DNA of 32,870 nt from Branchiostoma floridae (GCF_000003815.2 NC_049980.1:10576714-10609583), one strand, 5' to 3'; positions 21,347 through 31,387 are shown, counted from the stretch's first letter. Notes: a model not told the origin generated them from the sequence alone. A program made the numbers and translations.

Positions 21347-21798
21347 CGACTTGTGACATTGCTGTTGTTTCCCTCTCATCCGCACAGTTCTTTCCACAAG
21401 CCAGGTACCCTGATATTGGGCCTGGTGTGGTCAGCGTTATGAGGTTTGCTGAACTTGCTCTTCTCTGCCGCGCGACTTCGTGTAGTCTCCGCACAACACT
21501 GTCTCTGGCGCTCCTCCTTCTCAGAAGCGACGTTCGCGACAACTCGACGCTGCTTCGGATGCTGTCGCCGTCCGACCGTTTCCTTCGGAAGTTGTCGTCT
21601 TCGCTCGGAGGAGATTCGGTCTCCTGACTGAGGCAGCCCTGGTGACACCTGGAGTTGAGTTCGGTCACGTTGCACACGACGACTTCGCAGTAGACGTAGA
21701 CCCAGGGGTTGGATTGTAAGAGTTCGAAGGCCGACAGGGTGAAACGGAACCTGCGCTGGTCTGAAGGAAGGACTTGTAGGCTTTCATCGACGACACAA
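21347..21798 (-). CDS. Cadherin-ZP membrane protein, exon 7 (end of ZP-C, furin sites, juxtamembrane linker)
   Basis: Starts CVVDESLQVLPSDQRRFRFT and runs through SNPWVYVYCEVVVCNVTELN to SRCHQGC, the classic end of a ZP domain (paired cysteines, VYCEVVVC, C-x-x-x-C; an N-glycosylation site NVT). Right after it comes RRKR|S (codons at 21587-21576), a furin-type site at the place where ZP proteins are cut before they polymerise. A second furin-like motif, RQRR|A, lies at 21470-21459. The Arg/Ser-rich linker between them is followed by a hydrophobic stretch (NLITLTTPGPISG), then ACGKNC. The donor is GTCG|GTAAGT at 21346, phase 1. The acceptor TTTCCAG precedes 21798; the first base completes Gly, giving IIQDGCVVDE. 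Confidence 0.9.
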
Positions 21799-22486
21799 CT
21801 GGAAATGACAGGATTCAACTTTATTACTTTATGCTGTGTATTGGTAGTATTGAATTGATCATTTTCGTCGCAACAGTTAGTTTTTGTTTCAATGGCTAAT
21901 CTTACGACAAAACGTTTTGTGTGCACTGGGGATCCAGGATTGCGTGAAGTGATCAGCCGGTATATAAGACTAGAAAAATTATTGAAAACATCTTCACATG
22001 CCCCTCCAATTATATTGAACTATACTGCTTGGAAAAGAAGTCTTCGTAAAGTGGCAATGCTTAGCTGTAGTATTTTGAATGTGTTCTTGTTCGTTCCGTG
22101 CCCTCACATACACAGACACCTGTAAACTTGCCATGACCTGGAATACCCTTTCCGTTGTCAGTCTCCTTATTTCCACCACATGTCAGAATTACTAAACCGT
22201 AAGACGGTCAAATACAAAGACAGTAAAAAGGCAATTATCTTACACGCTATGATTCTGGATAACCCATTCACGTCAGACTCATATCGATTAGGATTTGTCA
22301 CTTTAAACTAGCCTGTGTCTAGCCGGCGCTACTTTGTTCAAGAAACCATTGACAGTTCAGAATAAAGAAACTGGCCACCCCATCACTTTTCAACCGAACC
22401 TACCCAGCAGCTATTCACTAGGAGGGATAAATTATTCATCTTCTCCAAGTAGACGGGTATGAATAATTGATTGACGTTTGTCTCAC
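21799..22486 (-). other. Cadherin-ZP gene, intron 6
   Basis: A 688-bp intron, GTGAGA to TTCCAG on the - strand. No repeat or RNA gene recognised. Confidence 0.8.
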
Positions 22487-22642
22487 CCGTCCTGGATGAT
22501 CCAGTGGGCGTTGGCGGTGCTTCCGCTGGGGCTGGTGGAGGCCCAACAGTTCTCCGCAAACACGATGAGCGCGACGTCAGGGGAGTCCAGACCCACCTCG
22601 AAGTACATGGACTCGCCCATGCTGACGTCAATGGGGTAGACC
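22487..22642 (-). CDS. Cadherin-ZP membrane protein, exon 6 (start of ZP-C)
   Basis: Codes VYPIDVSMGESMYFEVGLD, SPDVALIVFAENCWASTS, PSGSTANAHWIIQDG. The pattern of the first ZP-C cysteine followed by W-I-I-x-D-G-C is diagnostic of ZP domains. The acceptor is CACCCCAG and the donor GACGG|GTGAGA; phases 2 in and 2 out match the neighbours. Confidence 0.9.
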
Positions 22643-22954
22643 CTGGGGTGGAGGGTAAACAATTGATTTTAACTTTGGGAATGTCGTCTTGTTTCTGTAA
22701 TGTGTCTGTAATGTGTCTGTAAAGTTATGAAAAGCTGTGGTGGGTAGTTGTTTTATATCTTCTCTTCTGTATCTGTATTACAGCGACGTGGTTGAATTGA
22801 TACTCAAAACGTTACATACTAAAGTATACGAAAACCTGTTGATTTGTTCCAATGCCTCTCTATGGGCGCAAGGGGGCACTTTTCATGGTGCTGAATCGCC
22901 ATCACATTACAGAACTTTTTCTTCCCAGTTGTTGCGAAAGTTACTACATCTTTA

Positions 22955-22988
22955 CAAGGACGTTATATCAGCTGATATAACGTCCTTG
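22955..22988. repeat. Perfect 34-bp palindrome
   Basis: CAAGGACGTTATATCAG is followed directly by its exact reverse complement, with no spacer. A degenerate relative (AAGGATGTTGTATGAG/CTCATATAACCTT) sits at about 25585-25613 in another intron, so this may be a dispersed palindromic mini-element. Confidence 0.9.
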
Positions 22989-23276
22989 ATCTTTATACAG
23001 AAACTTAGCTCATTATGAACACGTATTGTAGGAAGCTGTGTCAACTGTAGATTTATCCGTACCAAAATGTGGTAGAAAGACAGCGATGTGTTCCGTTTTT
23101 CAATGCTGTGCTCTATAGACACAGTGGAAATTCACAACCCACTTCCCCTATAGCTTCAAAAATGCCATTGGACATTAAATTTACCGAGAATAGCATAGCC
23201 CTCGCTTTTCTCATACGTTGATATGCCATCCATGCTTGTACATGTTTTTGTTTGGTGCAGGAACAGCTCGTGTACT

Positions 23277-23427
23277 AGCCTGGGTACTATCTAGTAGTTC
23301 GCTCCGACGTTTATCATACACTATATTCAGCCGCTTCTCGCTCCGACTTTGATTACGCACTATATATAGTCACTTCTCTGCAGAATCGAACATAAGAGCA
23401 AACTACTACCCGGCTGGTACCCAGGCT
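23277..23427. mobile_element. Small MITE with about 28-bp terminal inverted repeats
   Basis: The left end AGCCTGGGTACTATCTAGTA matches the reverse complement of the right end, AGCCTGGGTACCAGCCGGGT, and the arms continue as GTAGTTCGCTC and GTAGTAGTTTGCTC. Inside, CTCCGACGTTTATCATACACTATAT and CTCCGACTTTGATTACGCACTATAT are a direct duplication. No coding capacity. Confidence 0.7.
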
Positions 23428-23447
23428 GCTTGTGCACTAGTTCTTAC

Positions 23448-23620
23448 TTGAAAGGCGTGGTGAACTGCTCGTCCGGGTACAGGTCCAGGTGGTAGGCCAT
23501 CTCGCCGTCAGCCACCTTGACGATGGTGGGATCCCTCTCCGGGCTGAAGTGAGTTGACGCCACGCCTCGCGCCGTGTACATGCAGACAATCTTCACCACC
23601 GCGTACTGACGCAGGGCCAG
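23448..23620 (-). CDS. Cadherin-ZP membrane protein, exon 5 (end of ZP-N)
   Basis: Codes LALRQYAVVKIVCMYTARG, VASTHFSPERDPTIVKVADG, EMAYHLDLYPDEQFTTPF. It carries the fourth conserved ZP-N cysteine in KIVCMY and the linker to ZP-C. The acceptor is TTGCAG, the donor CAA|GTAAGA; phase 0 in and 2 out. Confidence 0.9.
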
Positions 23621-24211
23621 CTGCAAAAGTAACGTTACCAACAACGGTAAATTATCGGAAGGGGAGCTGTGTCGCTGGAAAAAAAAAGTAAAGAAATGGT
23701 TCGTATGTCTTTATTTCTGTACGGATAACTGTGAACTTTCGTGACACATGCAAACCAAAGGCCATGATTGGGAAAGAAACAGTCATGCAGGATTAAGAGT
23801 TGGGTTGCAACTGAGAGGAGGGGGCGAGAAAGCAATCACTGAATAGAGAGAGTCACATGCTGTGGAGGCCAGATTTGGCAACAGCTGAAATGCAGCTGGC
23901 GGGAAGAAAGGATGAAAGGCTAAGGCTAAGTCTTCAGGCCACTTGGTAGTGCCGGTAATATGTTAACACTGATTAATTTTACAAGGTACATAAAACAACA
24001 GAAAATGGTCTAAAAATTATAGATTAAAACGCATGACACCTTAATAAAATATCATCCATTCATTCATTTCACATGAATTGTAATGGTCTGACACAAAATA
24101 TGTGAAGTGGTATGGAACACGGTTTCTTGGTATGTTTCAGGCTCCTTGATCTTGCCGTAGTCTAACCAGGATAGCGAATCTACAAGTAGCTATTTATAGA
24201 TAGCCACCTAC
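23621..24211 (-). other. Cadherin-ZP gene, intron 4
   Basis: A 591-bp intron with no recognised repeat; nothing else supported. Confidence 0.75.
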
Positions 24212-24423
24212 CGCCAGTGCTGTCATGTTGGACGTATCTTCCTCAGGCAGGGGTATGAAGTCGACCGTGTTGGAGTAGATGACGCGGTTTCCTGAGTGGA
24301 TAGTTTTGGCGGTGCCGCACTCGTCTACGCGCGTGGTCAGCACGTAGTGGGTGGTGTTCTCGGTAGCCAGGCAGTCTGCTGCGGTAGAGTCTCCGATGTG
24401 AAGAGTTCGTCCTTCTGTGTTAC
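24212..24423 (-). CDS. Cadherin-ZP membrane protein, exon 4 (ZP-N)
   Basis: Codes NTEGRTLHIGDSTAADCLAT, ENTTHYVLTTRVDECGTAK, TIHSGNRVIYSNTVDFIPLP, EEDTSNMTALA. It contains ZP-N cysteines 2 and 3 and the typical DECGT motif followed by VIYSNTV. N-glycosylation sites ENTT and SNMT are visible. The acceptor is TCTCCAG, the donor GCG|GTAGGT; phase 1 in and 0 out. Confidence 0.9.
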
Positions 24424-24619
24424 CTGGAGACGGGGAGTGGGAGGAGATGATATATTCAAATTTTCCTTAAAGGTGAAGCTGTACATAGCTTCACATCATG
24501 GACGGTATAGGTTATACAACTCACTCTTTATCATTTTTCAACATCCTAATTCGCTTCGTTTATGCACTACCTGTTACCAATGGTGTCAGAGACTGGTGGC
24601 AGGTTTCCATTGTGACAGA

Positions 24620-24745
24620 AAATCCTGGGCTCCTATTGGACTGATTTTATCATCGTGATAAAGAATTCTGGGCTCCTATTGGACTGATGTTCATCATGAT
24701 AAAGAATTATGAGCTCCTATTGGACTGATTTTTATCGCGAAAAAA
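24620..24745. repeat. Three direct repeats of about 42 bp
   Basis: GGGCTCCTATTGGACTGAT, with TATCATCGTGATAAAGAATT after it, occurs at about 24627, 24670 and 24711 with minor changes. Each copy has CCTATTGG, an inverted CCAAT box, but in mid-intron this is probably incidental. Confidence 0.85.
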
Positions 24746-24871
24746 TCCTAATCATAGTGACTCTATGAATGGTTCTCTCAAGTTGAAGGTGAATGGTCAC
24801 AAGCAGAAATGTGTGTAATTTCGGCATTATAGAAATGTGCTTTTCACCATAAATCTAATCATTTTTCTCAC

Positions 24872-25070
24872 CTGACGCTCCGGATTTCGCTATCTCCACC
24901 TTGATGACGTAATCGCCGGCGCATGTCAGGTGCACCGACTCCTCCGTGAACACCGGTCTCTCACCGTTACCCGGCGTGCTCTGCGCGCTGATGACCTCCA
25001 CCTTGGCCCGACATATGCCTATCTGTGGAGGCACGCCGTTGTCGTTGGCGTACACAACTAGGTCGTACAC
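24872..25070 (-). CDS. Cadherin-ZP membrane protein, exon 3 (end of cadherin repeat, start of ZP-N)
   Basis: Codes VYDLVVYANDNGVPPQIGIC, RAKVEVISAQSTPGNGERPV, FTEESVHLTCAGDYVIKVEI, AKSGAS. The first part ends a cadherin (EC) repeat: A-N-D-N-G-x-P-P is the conserved calcium-site motif, and RAKVEV is its last strand. The second part begins the ZP domain, with the first ZP-N cysteine in VHLTC and the strand YVIKVEI. One exon thus carries the cadherin-to-ZP junction, which argues that both belong to one protein. The acceptor is CCTCCAG, the donor TCAG|GTGAGA; phase 0 in and 1 out. Confidence 0.9.
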
Positions 25071-25161
25071 CTGGAGGGAGATGTAGTGAGGCAGACACAT
25101 TTAGAAGACGACGCCCCATCCATGTACTTGATGACACAATGGACTATTGAAGCCATTCTCA

Positions 25162-25570
25162 CGTTAGAAACAAAAGTCCCAATATTGCCTTCTTGGTTTG
25201 GAACAAATTGGTTCACACGTGCGTATACTAGGGTATAGTATTCAAGTCCGTATGAGGTTCGTATGGACGTCTTCGGATCGCTGGAAAAATAATAGAAATT
25301 GGACAAATATAGCCGGATATAACATGCCACAGGATTTAGCTGTACGCATACTATACTACTCGGACAACTACCTCCTCTGACATGCCATGTGTCTATATTT
25401 CTATTGCCCCAATTTCTACTATTTTTTCAGCGACCTCTGGAGCCTGGCAGAGGCTAAGACGTCCATACGGACATCATACGGCCTTGAATATGTACGCACG
25501 TCTGAACCCGGCTTAAATCATTGTAATGTTAGAAACAAAACTCCCTACATTGCCTTCTTAGGTTGGAACA
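25162..25570. repeat. Fold-back element with flanking direct repeats
   Basis: The arm 25218-25302 (CGTGCGTATACTAGGGTATA to AATAGAAATTGG) is the imperfect reverse complement of 25407-25500 (CCAATTTCTACTATTTTTTC to GTACGCACG); shared cores include TCCGTATG and TATGGACGTCTT. Outside the arms, GTTAGAAACAAAAGTCCC...TTGCCTTCTTGG (25163) and GTTAGAAACAAAACTCCC...TTGCCTTCTTAGG (25528) are direct repeats about 365 bases apart. It is a non-coding element in intron 2 of the - strand gene. Confidence 0.7.
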
Positions 25571-25625
25571 GATAAACTGCTTACAAGGATGTTGTATGAG
25601 CTCATATAACCTTCGCGCTGCTTAC

Positions 25626-25798
25626 CAAGCCTTCCGGGTCCTGTTCAAACGTCACAGGTGACCCACTGGCAACAAAGAGTCCCCCCGTAGCCCGGTCTAT
25701 GGCGAATTTGTTCTTCAGATTTTGAGGCAGCTCGTACGTGATCCGCTGGGTGTCGCCCTCGTCCAGGTCTACAGCTGCGACTCTGCCCACGTAGGAAC
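25626..25798 (-). CDS. Cadherin-ZP membrane protein, exon 2 (cadherin repeat)
   Basis: Codes SYVGRVAAVDLDEGDTQRIT, YELPQNLKNKFAIDRATGGL, FVASGSPVTFEQDPEGL. Hallmarks of a cadherin repeat are visible: VAAVDLDEGD (the A-x-D-x-D calcium motif), ITYEL, FAIDRATGGLFVAS. The LDRE-type motif before the last strand appears as FEQDPEGL. Joined with exon 3 it makes one complete EC repeat. The acceptor is GTCGGCAG, the donor TTG|GTAAGC; phase 1 in and 0 out. Confidence 0.9.
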
Positions 25799-26165
25799 CT
25801 GCCGACATCAAAATACACAGAATTATCTCCAATAGAAGCACCTGATGTTTGTGACATGTTTAGATGATCAATTTTGTAAAGTCTGAAGTAATATATTTTG
25901 ACACTAAGGATGTTCATTATTCTCGAACCAGCCGAAAAGGAGCAACGATATTTTACTGTCTGAACGAAACAGCACTACCGCTCATAACATTTTGTTTGTT
26001 CAATAAATAGACACTGAAAAGAGAAAATGCAAATTCTCTCCTATTTGTCACGGCCTACGAAACTATAAATGGTACATCTTATTAGTACTTGTTTATTGAA
26101 ATGTCACAGACATTTTTATTTTTGCTTTAGGGGAACACCTGTCCATTATGGACACAACAAAGAAA

Positions 26166-26215
26166 CTAGAAAGGCCGACATTTGCTTGAGAGCAAATGCA
26201 GCATATTTCAACCAT
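26166..26215. repeat. Repeat end module, copy 1
   Basis: CTAGAAAGGCCGACATTTGC, then hairpin CATTTGCT-TGAG-AGCAAATG (26179-26198), then GCATATTTCAACCAT. The same module occurs at 27788 and 31388, so it marks a shared element end. Confidence 0.8.
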
Positions 26216-26329
26216 CTCCCTCCCAATGCATCAACAGACTATTCCAAAATCACCCATGTGCAAGAATCGAACACTTTTGTTTAAAAGTCACTTCCACTAA
26301 TGACACTTAATGACACCCAAAAATGAATC

Positions 26330-26960
26330 TTACAAAATTCCTAGCGCAAGAATGGACTCTTCCAGTGCACCCCATGTGAATTTGCACAATAGACCAGTCC
26401 AGAAATACTCTCACTGAAAACATGGTCAAGGTTGAACTAAGCAAAAAAGGCATGAAAAGGTAAAATAGACCAGTCCAAAAACACTTCCACTAAAAATGGA
26501 ATATTGAATTATCACCTTTCTAAAACTAAATTTGAAAACATCCCCATGCAAGAATGGACTCTTTTTGCGATGCCCCTGTGTAAAGTGGTGCAGTCCAAAA
26601 ATACATCCGCTAAAATTGGACTTGGACGTAATCACCAAAGTCCCAAAAATGGATTTTAAAAATCCCCCCATGTAAGGATCGACTCTTCCAGCACAACCTA
26701 TGTAAAATTGCAAAGTTGACCAGTCAAAAAATAACCACACTGAAACACTTTGACATATCAAATCACCAAAGTCCATAAACAAATTTTTAAAAAATGCCCC
26801 CCTCCATGCAAGAATGGACTCTCCAGTACACCCCATGTAAAATTGCAAAATAGTCCAGTTCAAAAATACTCCCATTGAGAGACATTATATAATCAACAGT
26901 CCAAAGATGAATTTAAAAAATATGTACCCCCTCCGTGACAGAATGGACTCATCCAGATAA
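26330..26960. repeat. Degenerate tandem array, about 120-140-bp period
   Basis: The phrase AAGAATGGACTCT, a stretch like CCCCATGTAAAATTGCA, and then GACCAGTCCAAAAATAC recur near 26350, 26552, 26671, 26809 and 26941. The copies are diverged. The 149-codon open frame on the - strand here is made of these repeats and is not a gene. Confidence 0.75.
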
Positions 26961-27086
26961 CACCGGGCTCAGTGATTGGCTGCCAATCCCCTTCGGGATG
27001 TTGACTCAGGCTACGTGATTGGTTGCCTCTTTAATCAAGTTACTAGTATATATAGACATGTGCACATGCTGTCTTCAGGTGGGAGA

Positions 27087-27112
27087 GGTCAACGACCTTG
27101 AGGTCGTTGACC
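27087..27112. repeat. Perfect inverted repeat, 12-bp arms
   Basis: GGTCAACGACCT and AGGTCGTTGACC separated by TG. No function is evident. Confidence 0.9.
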
Positions 27113-27119
27113 CTCTGGC

Positions 27120-27787
27120 CAGTGGAGAATTACTAAAAAAAGTACCCAAATATATCATTTTGAAGTTGTTTATGCCAGAAATTATACATGGGTCATTTGA
27201 ATGAATATCTAGTGCACCTATTTACCAAAATGTAGGTCATTTGGTTACAAGACCAGGGAACAGGAGCCAAAAGCGTACGTTTTTGGTCAAACAATGGCCA
27301 AAAAATTCCAAAATTAAGCATTTTGTTGTACCGTATGCCAAAGGTGTCAATGAATTCATGTGCGCATATGTAGACGGCACTCCTATACCAAATTTCAGGT
27401 CATTTGGTTGTAAAATGGAGGTATAGGAGCCAAAAAATGTCATTTCTGGGGCAAAAAATGCCAAAAAATGCCAAAATTAAGCATATTGCTGTACCGTATG
27501 CCAAAATTGTTTTTGGAATTTTGTGGGCATATGATCAAGGCACCTCTGTATCAAATTTTAGGTCATTCGGCTGTAACACCAGGGAACAGGGGGGCAAAAT
27601 GTACATAAAAATTGCAAAAAACATGAATAAAATCATTTTAAAGGAAGATATGAAAAAAATGAGAAAAAAGCACCTGGGTATTGACCCACTCTACCCTTGT
27701 GCCAAATTTCAAGTAATTCGGTCCAGGAACGACGGAGTTGAATCGATTTGAAGATTTGACAGGAGAAAGAAAGAAACATTACGAATA
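27120..27787. mobile_element. Element with about 162-bp monomers (copy B)
   Basis: AGGAGCCAAAA-type anchors at 27262, 27425 and 27588 are 163 bases apart; each monomer has CCAAATTTCAGGTCATTTGG and a GGCCAAAAAATTCCAAAATTAAGC-like part. It ends in GAAGATTTGACAGGAGAAAG and CATTACGAATAC. The monomers match those at 30.6-32.3 kb, so it is the same family. Confidence 0.75.
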
Positions 27788-27837
27788 CTAGAAAGGCCGA
27801 CATTTGCTTAAGAGCAAATACAGCATATTTCAGCCAT
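27788..27837. repeat. Repeat end module, copy 2
   Basis: CTAGAAAGGCCGACATTTGC with hairpin ATTTGCT-TAAG-AGCAAAT (27802-27819) and GCATATTTCAGCCATACC. It follows directly after CATTACGAATA of the preceding element. Confidence 0.8.
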
Positions 27838-28030
27838 ACCCCTTCCCACGCAACATTGGACTGTTCCAAATCACCCCTGCGCAAAAATGGAACATCCTCT
27901 TAACAGTACATTATCCCCCAAAGTGGACTGGTATTCCAGGTAAAATTGATTCCAGGTAAAAACAGAGCTTGCTTCTATTTTTCAGGAAATGACAATAATC
28001 ACACCTTCCATTCAGAAAATTTTCATCATG

Positions 28031-28079
28031 ACTGAAAATTGTTGAATGACTTCATGTAATGTCATTAACAATTTTCAGT
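28031..28079. repeat. Inverted repeat with about 19-bp stem
   Basis: ACTGAAAATTGTTGAATGAC and GTCATTAACAATTTTCAGT pair along their length with one bulge, leaving the 10-base loop TTCATGTAAT. It is unrelated to the neighbouring repeat families. A short hairpin transcript is possible but unproven. Confidence 0.75.
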
Positions 28080-29098
28080 ACGATAACTAGGTGTAAGTTT
28101 AAAAAAGTATAAGCTCCTTGTAATGTGGGTACATTTATTATTGCAGTGAACTTTTTTTATTCAAGTAGGGCATACGATTTAATAATTATCAAGCAGGTGC
28201 AGGTACAGTAGGAGCGTTTGTTTTCTTCAAGCTGTAAAACTGTTAAACTGTTTTACTTTGTATGCAAGCAGCCATCGAGCCTACTCTTATTTTAGTTTAA
28301 CAACTCAGTCCTGCCAGACCCGGAAGATACGATTGAACCTTGTTCGAGGATTTATTTTCGTCTGTCTGGTCAGTCTGTTCATACCCTGGCGCTGAGAGTG
28401 TTTTATTGGGCTGAAACTCTGGCAGTTTAAAGTTACTTACAATTTAAATGTTCAAAGTTTATGTCAAACAACAACAGCACTAGAAACACATACATTTGCT
28501 CTGGAGAAAATACAGCAGTTTTCGCAAGTTCCAGTCCAGTGATAGAAATGTGGCCACTACAGACAGGTGGTCACTATAGAGAAAATGCTGATCTATTGAC
28601 TATGAGCCATACGTTACACATGATTTCAGTACACTGATCATTAATCATATAAACTTTGCACAGGTAAGCCAATTGTTTAGATGTACAATTAAGTTCAAAT
28701 AATTCTGAAGAGAAATATTGATGATAAAATAATCATTCTCGCCACTGTCTAACTTATAATTACGTATCAAAACTAAACGCAGATTTTCTAACTAACGCAC
28801 CTTTCGCCGACTTCATCAAAGGACCGCCGGCTATCAATCAAACACGGCTGTTGATTAGACTTAGAGTTTCAAACAGTCATGTGCTGTGTGCCAGTTGACA
28901 GCGAACTTCATGCTACGTGATGTTTTACATTGCTTGGCCTTCTTTCCTACAGCGGTGCTTCTACAAAATATTTAGACTGTAACACTGAGTCCCACATGTT
29001 TTATAGAATAGAATTTGACGCAGAACAGCGTTTTTTGCTGGGTATTTTTCCTGAAACATGTCCGTGGGAATATCAGCGAGGCGGCGACGTAGGGATAT

Positions 29099-30600
29099 CA
29101 GACCGTCAACAAAAGTCGCACGGCGGCTAACGGCGCAGCGAAGATACTAGCGCTATAAATAAGCGCTTCAACTAAGGATGGCAACCCGTACAATATTTTT
29201 GTATACTGTTGAGCTAAGTAACGTTTGTTGTTTATGAGGCTTCAGTTGTCTTTGAAGCTTTGACCCGAAATATTTTAAAGTCAAACTGCTGAAGAGAAGT
29301 AAGTGACTGCTACGATTATCGTAGATATGGCCCTAAAAAAACTGATAAAAGAAGCCTTCTCAATAGTCTAAAATGCAAGAGCTTCCGGGGGGGCTTCGCC
29401 CACCTGGGTCCCCCCACAGGGACCCTGCCCCTGGACCCCGCCAGGGACATTCGGCGGCCCCCGGACCCCTGTCCGACGCTTTGAAAAAATCCTGGCGAGA
29501 AGTCTGTACGGCCTGAGTCTTCAAGTTAACGTATTGTGTGGTCCCGCTTATGAATATTAATTAGCCTTCGCTTTCCTCTTCGCTGATTGGCTGAACCATT
29601 AATTGAATTAACTCTTCCTGCCGGCTAGACGCAGGTGCAGATGTCGGCTCTGTGGGGTGAACGTCCGAAAGGTCATGGCATGGAGAACGAAAGAAAACCA
29701 ATTTCCCCTAAAAAAAGTGCTGTAATTAAGCCTTTTACAGTACTTTATGCCAAAAATTTTACTTGGATCATTTTACCAACTATCTTATGCCTATCTATAC
29801 CAAATGTTACTCATACCAGGGTACAGGGGTGCAAAATATACCGTTATAAGACCGTCAACAACAGTCGCACGGAGCTAACAGCGCAGTGAAAATACCATCG
29901 CTAGCGTTTCAACTTCGGATAACAAGTTATAAGTACTGTTGAATTCAGTAACGTTAAAGTTTGTTTTTAGTTGCCTTTGACGGTTTGACCTGAAATAGTG
30001 TTACGCTAAACTCCTGAAGAGAAGTTAAATGACTGCTGCGATTATCATAGATATGCCCCTAAGAACTGATACAATACAAAGCCTTCTGAATACTTAGTCT
30101 AAAATGCGAGAGCCTTAGGCGGGCTTCGCTCCCCCTGGCGGGAACACTGCTATACAGTCAAACCTGTCTATGGCGGCCACTCAAGGGACCGGACAAATTT
30201 GGCCACTATAGACAGGTGGCCTCTGTATAGAGGTGGCAACTTGTAGATAAAATACCCAAGGGACCGACAAAAAGTGGCCACTATGGACAGGTGGCCCCTC
30301 TGTAGAGGTGGCCCCTAATACAGGTTTGACTGTATACGGGATCATGAGGCCCCGCTTATGAATATTAATTAGCCTTTGGCCTCCTCTTCGCTGATTGGCT
30401 AGGTCTTTGATTCAATTAACTCTCCGGCTGACGCGCACAGGTGTGGCTCTGTGCGGGGTCACGGAAGGTCACGTCAGGAGGCCAAAAGAAAACAAATTTC
30501 CCCTCAGAAAAGTGCCAAAATTAATCATTTTAAAGTTGTTTATGTCAAAAATTTTACTTGAATCTTGTTACCAAGTATCTAATGCCTATCTACACCAAAT
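29099..30600. repeat. Duplicated block of about 0.75 kb (two diverged copies)
   Basis: Copy 1 from about 29099 and copy 2 from about 29847 share GACCGTCAACAA-AGTCGCACGG, CTGAAGAGAAGT, GATTATC-TAGATATG, GTCTAAAATGC, CGCTTATGAATATTAATTAG with CTCTTCGCTGATTGGCT, and a following GCCAAAA-rich monomer. The second copy is longer because of the 0.18-kb MITE insertion at 30151-30336. A GC-rich patch (29384-29480) is present in copy 1 but mostly missing from copy 2. Confidence 0.8.
30151..30336. mobile_element. pogo/Tc1-mariner-like MITE
   Basis: The left end TATACAGTCAAACCTGT and the right end ACAGGTTTGACTGTATA are exact reverse complements over 17 bases. Reading CAG...CTG as the element (30155-30332) leaves TA on each side, the target duplication of the Tc1/mariner/pogo superfamily. 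Inside, GGCCACTATAGACAGGTGGC-type phrases are themselves repeated. It interrupts the second copy of the duplicated block, so it is the younger insertion. Confidence 0.8.
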
Positions 30601-31350
30601 TTCAGGTCATTTCTTATTATTAATTGTAATACCAGGGTACAGGAGCCAAAAGTGTCCTTTTTTGGTCAAAAATTGGCCAAAAATCGCAAAAATAAGCATT
30701 TTGTTGCACTGTACACCAAAAGTGTTATTGAATTTATGTGAAGGGATTATCAAGGCACATCTGTGTCAAATTTCAGCTCATTCGGTTGCAATACCAAGGT
30801 ACAGGAGCCAAAAGTGTCCTTTTTTGGTCAAAAATTGGTCAAAAAATCGCAAAAATAAGCATTTTGTTATACTGTACACCAAAAGTGTTATTGAATTTAT
30901 ATGAGGGCATTATCAAGGCACATCTCTGTCAAATTTCAGCTCATTTGGTTGTAATACCAGGGTACAGGCGCCAAAAGTGTCCTTTTTTGGTCAAAAATTG
31001 GTCAAAAAATCGCAAAAATAAGCATTTTGTTGTACTGTACACCAAAAGTGTTATCGAATTTATATGGGGGCATTATCAAGGCACATCTCTGTCAAATTTC
31101 AGCTCATTTGGTTGTAATACCAGGGTACAGGGGCCAAAATATACAGTTTTGGTCTAAAATTGACCAAAAAATCTCAATAAAATCATTTTAGAGGCAGATA
31201 TGAAAAAAATGGGGAAAAAGCATCAAGGTATTAGCCCACTCTACTCCTGTGCCGAATTTCAGGTCATTCGGTCCTGGAACGGCGGAGATGAATCACTTTG
31301 AAGATTTGACAGGAGAAAGAAAGAAAGAAAGAAAGAAACATTACGAATAC
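30480..31350. mobile_element. Element with 162-bp monomers (copy D)
   Basis: Anchors AGGAGCC/AGGCGCC/AGGGGCC at 30641, 30803, 30966 and 31129 give a 162-163-bp period. The three middle monomers are nearly identical (GTGTCCTTTTTTGGTCAAAA, CGCAAAAATAAGCATTTTGT, TACACCAAAAGTGTTAT). It ends with TCCTGGAACGGCGGAGATGA, TTTGACAGGAGAAAG, a (GAAA)n run and CATTACGAATAC. As 162 is divisible by three, open frames of 139-169 codons arise by chance. Confidence 0.8.
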
Positions 31351-31352
31351 AA

Positions 31353-31386
31353 TATATTTCACCATACTATGTATGGCTGAAATATA
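31353..31386. repeat. Short palindromic insert between element end and end module
   Basis: TATATTTCACCATAC-TAT-GTATGGCTGAAATATA is a near-perfect hairpin with one extra base. It lies between CATTACGAATAC and the CTAGAAAGG end module, which are adjacent, without it, at 27788. Confidence 0.85.
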
Positions 31387-31387
31387 A

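Larger units (their letters stand above)
22643..23447 (-). other. Cadherin-ZP gene, intron 5
   Basis: An 805-bp intron that holds a perfect 34-bp palindrome (22955-22988) and a small inverted-repeat element (23277-23427). Confidence 0.8.

Noticed and set aside
26426-26875. A 149-codon - strand frame.
   Set aside because: Lies in the degenerate tandem array at 26.3-27.0 kb and changes with the repeat; no domain.
30395-31157. Two overlapping + strand open frames of 169 and 139 codons with repeated RSQKCPFLVKNW-like peptides.
   Set aside because: They are three near-identical 162-bp monomers read in frame (54 codons each); the peptide has no family resemblance and the frame breaks in diverged monomers.
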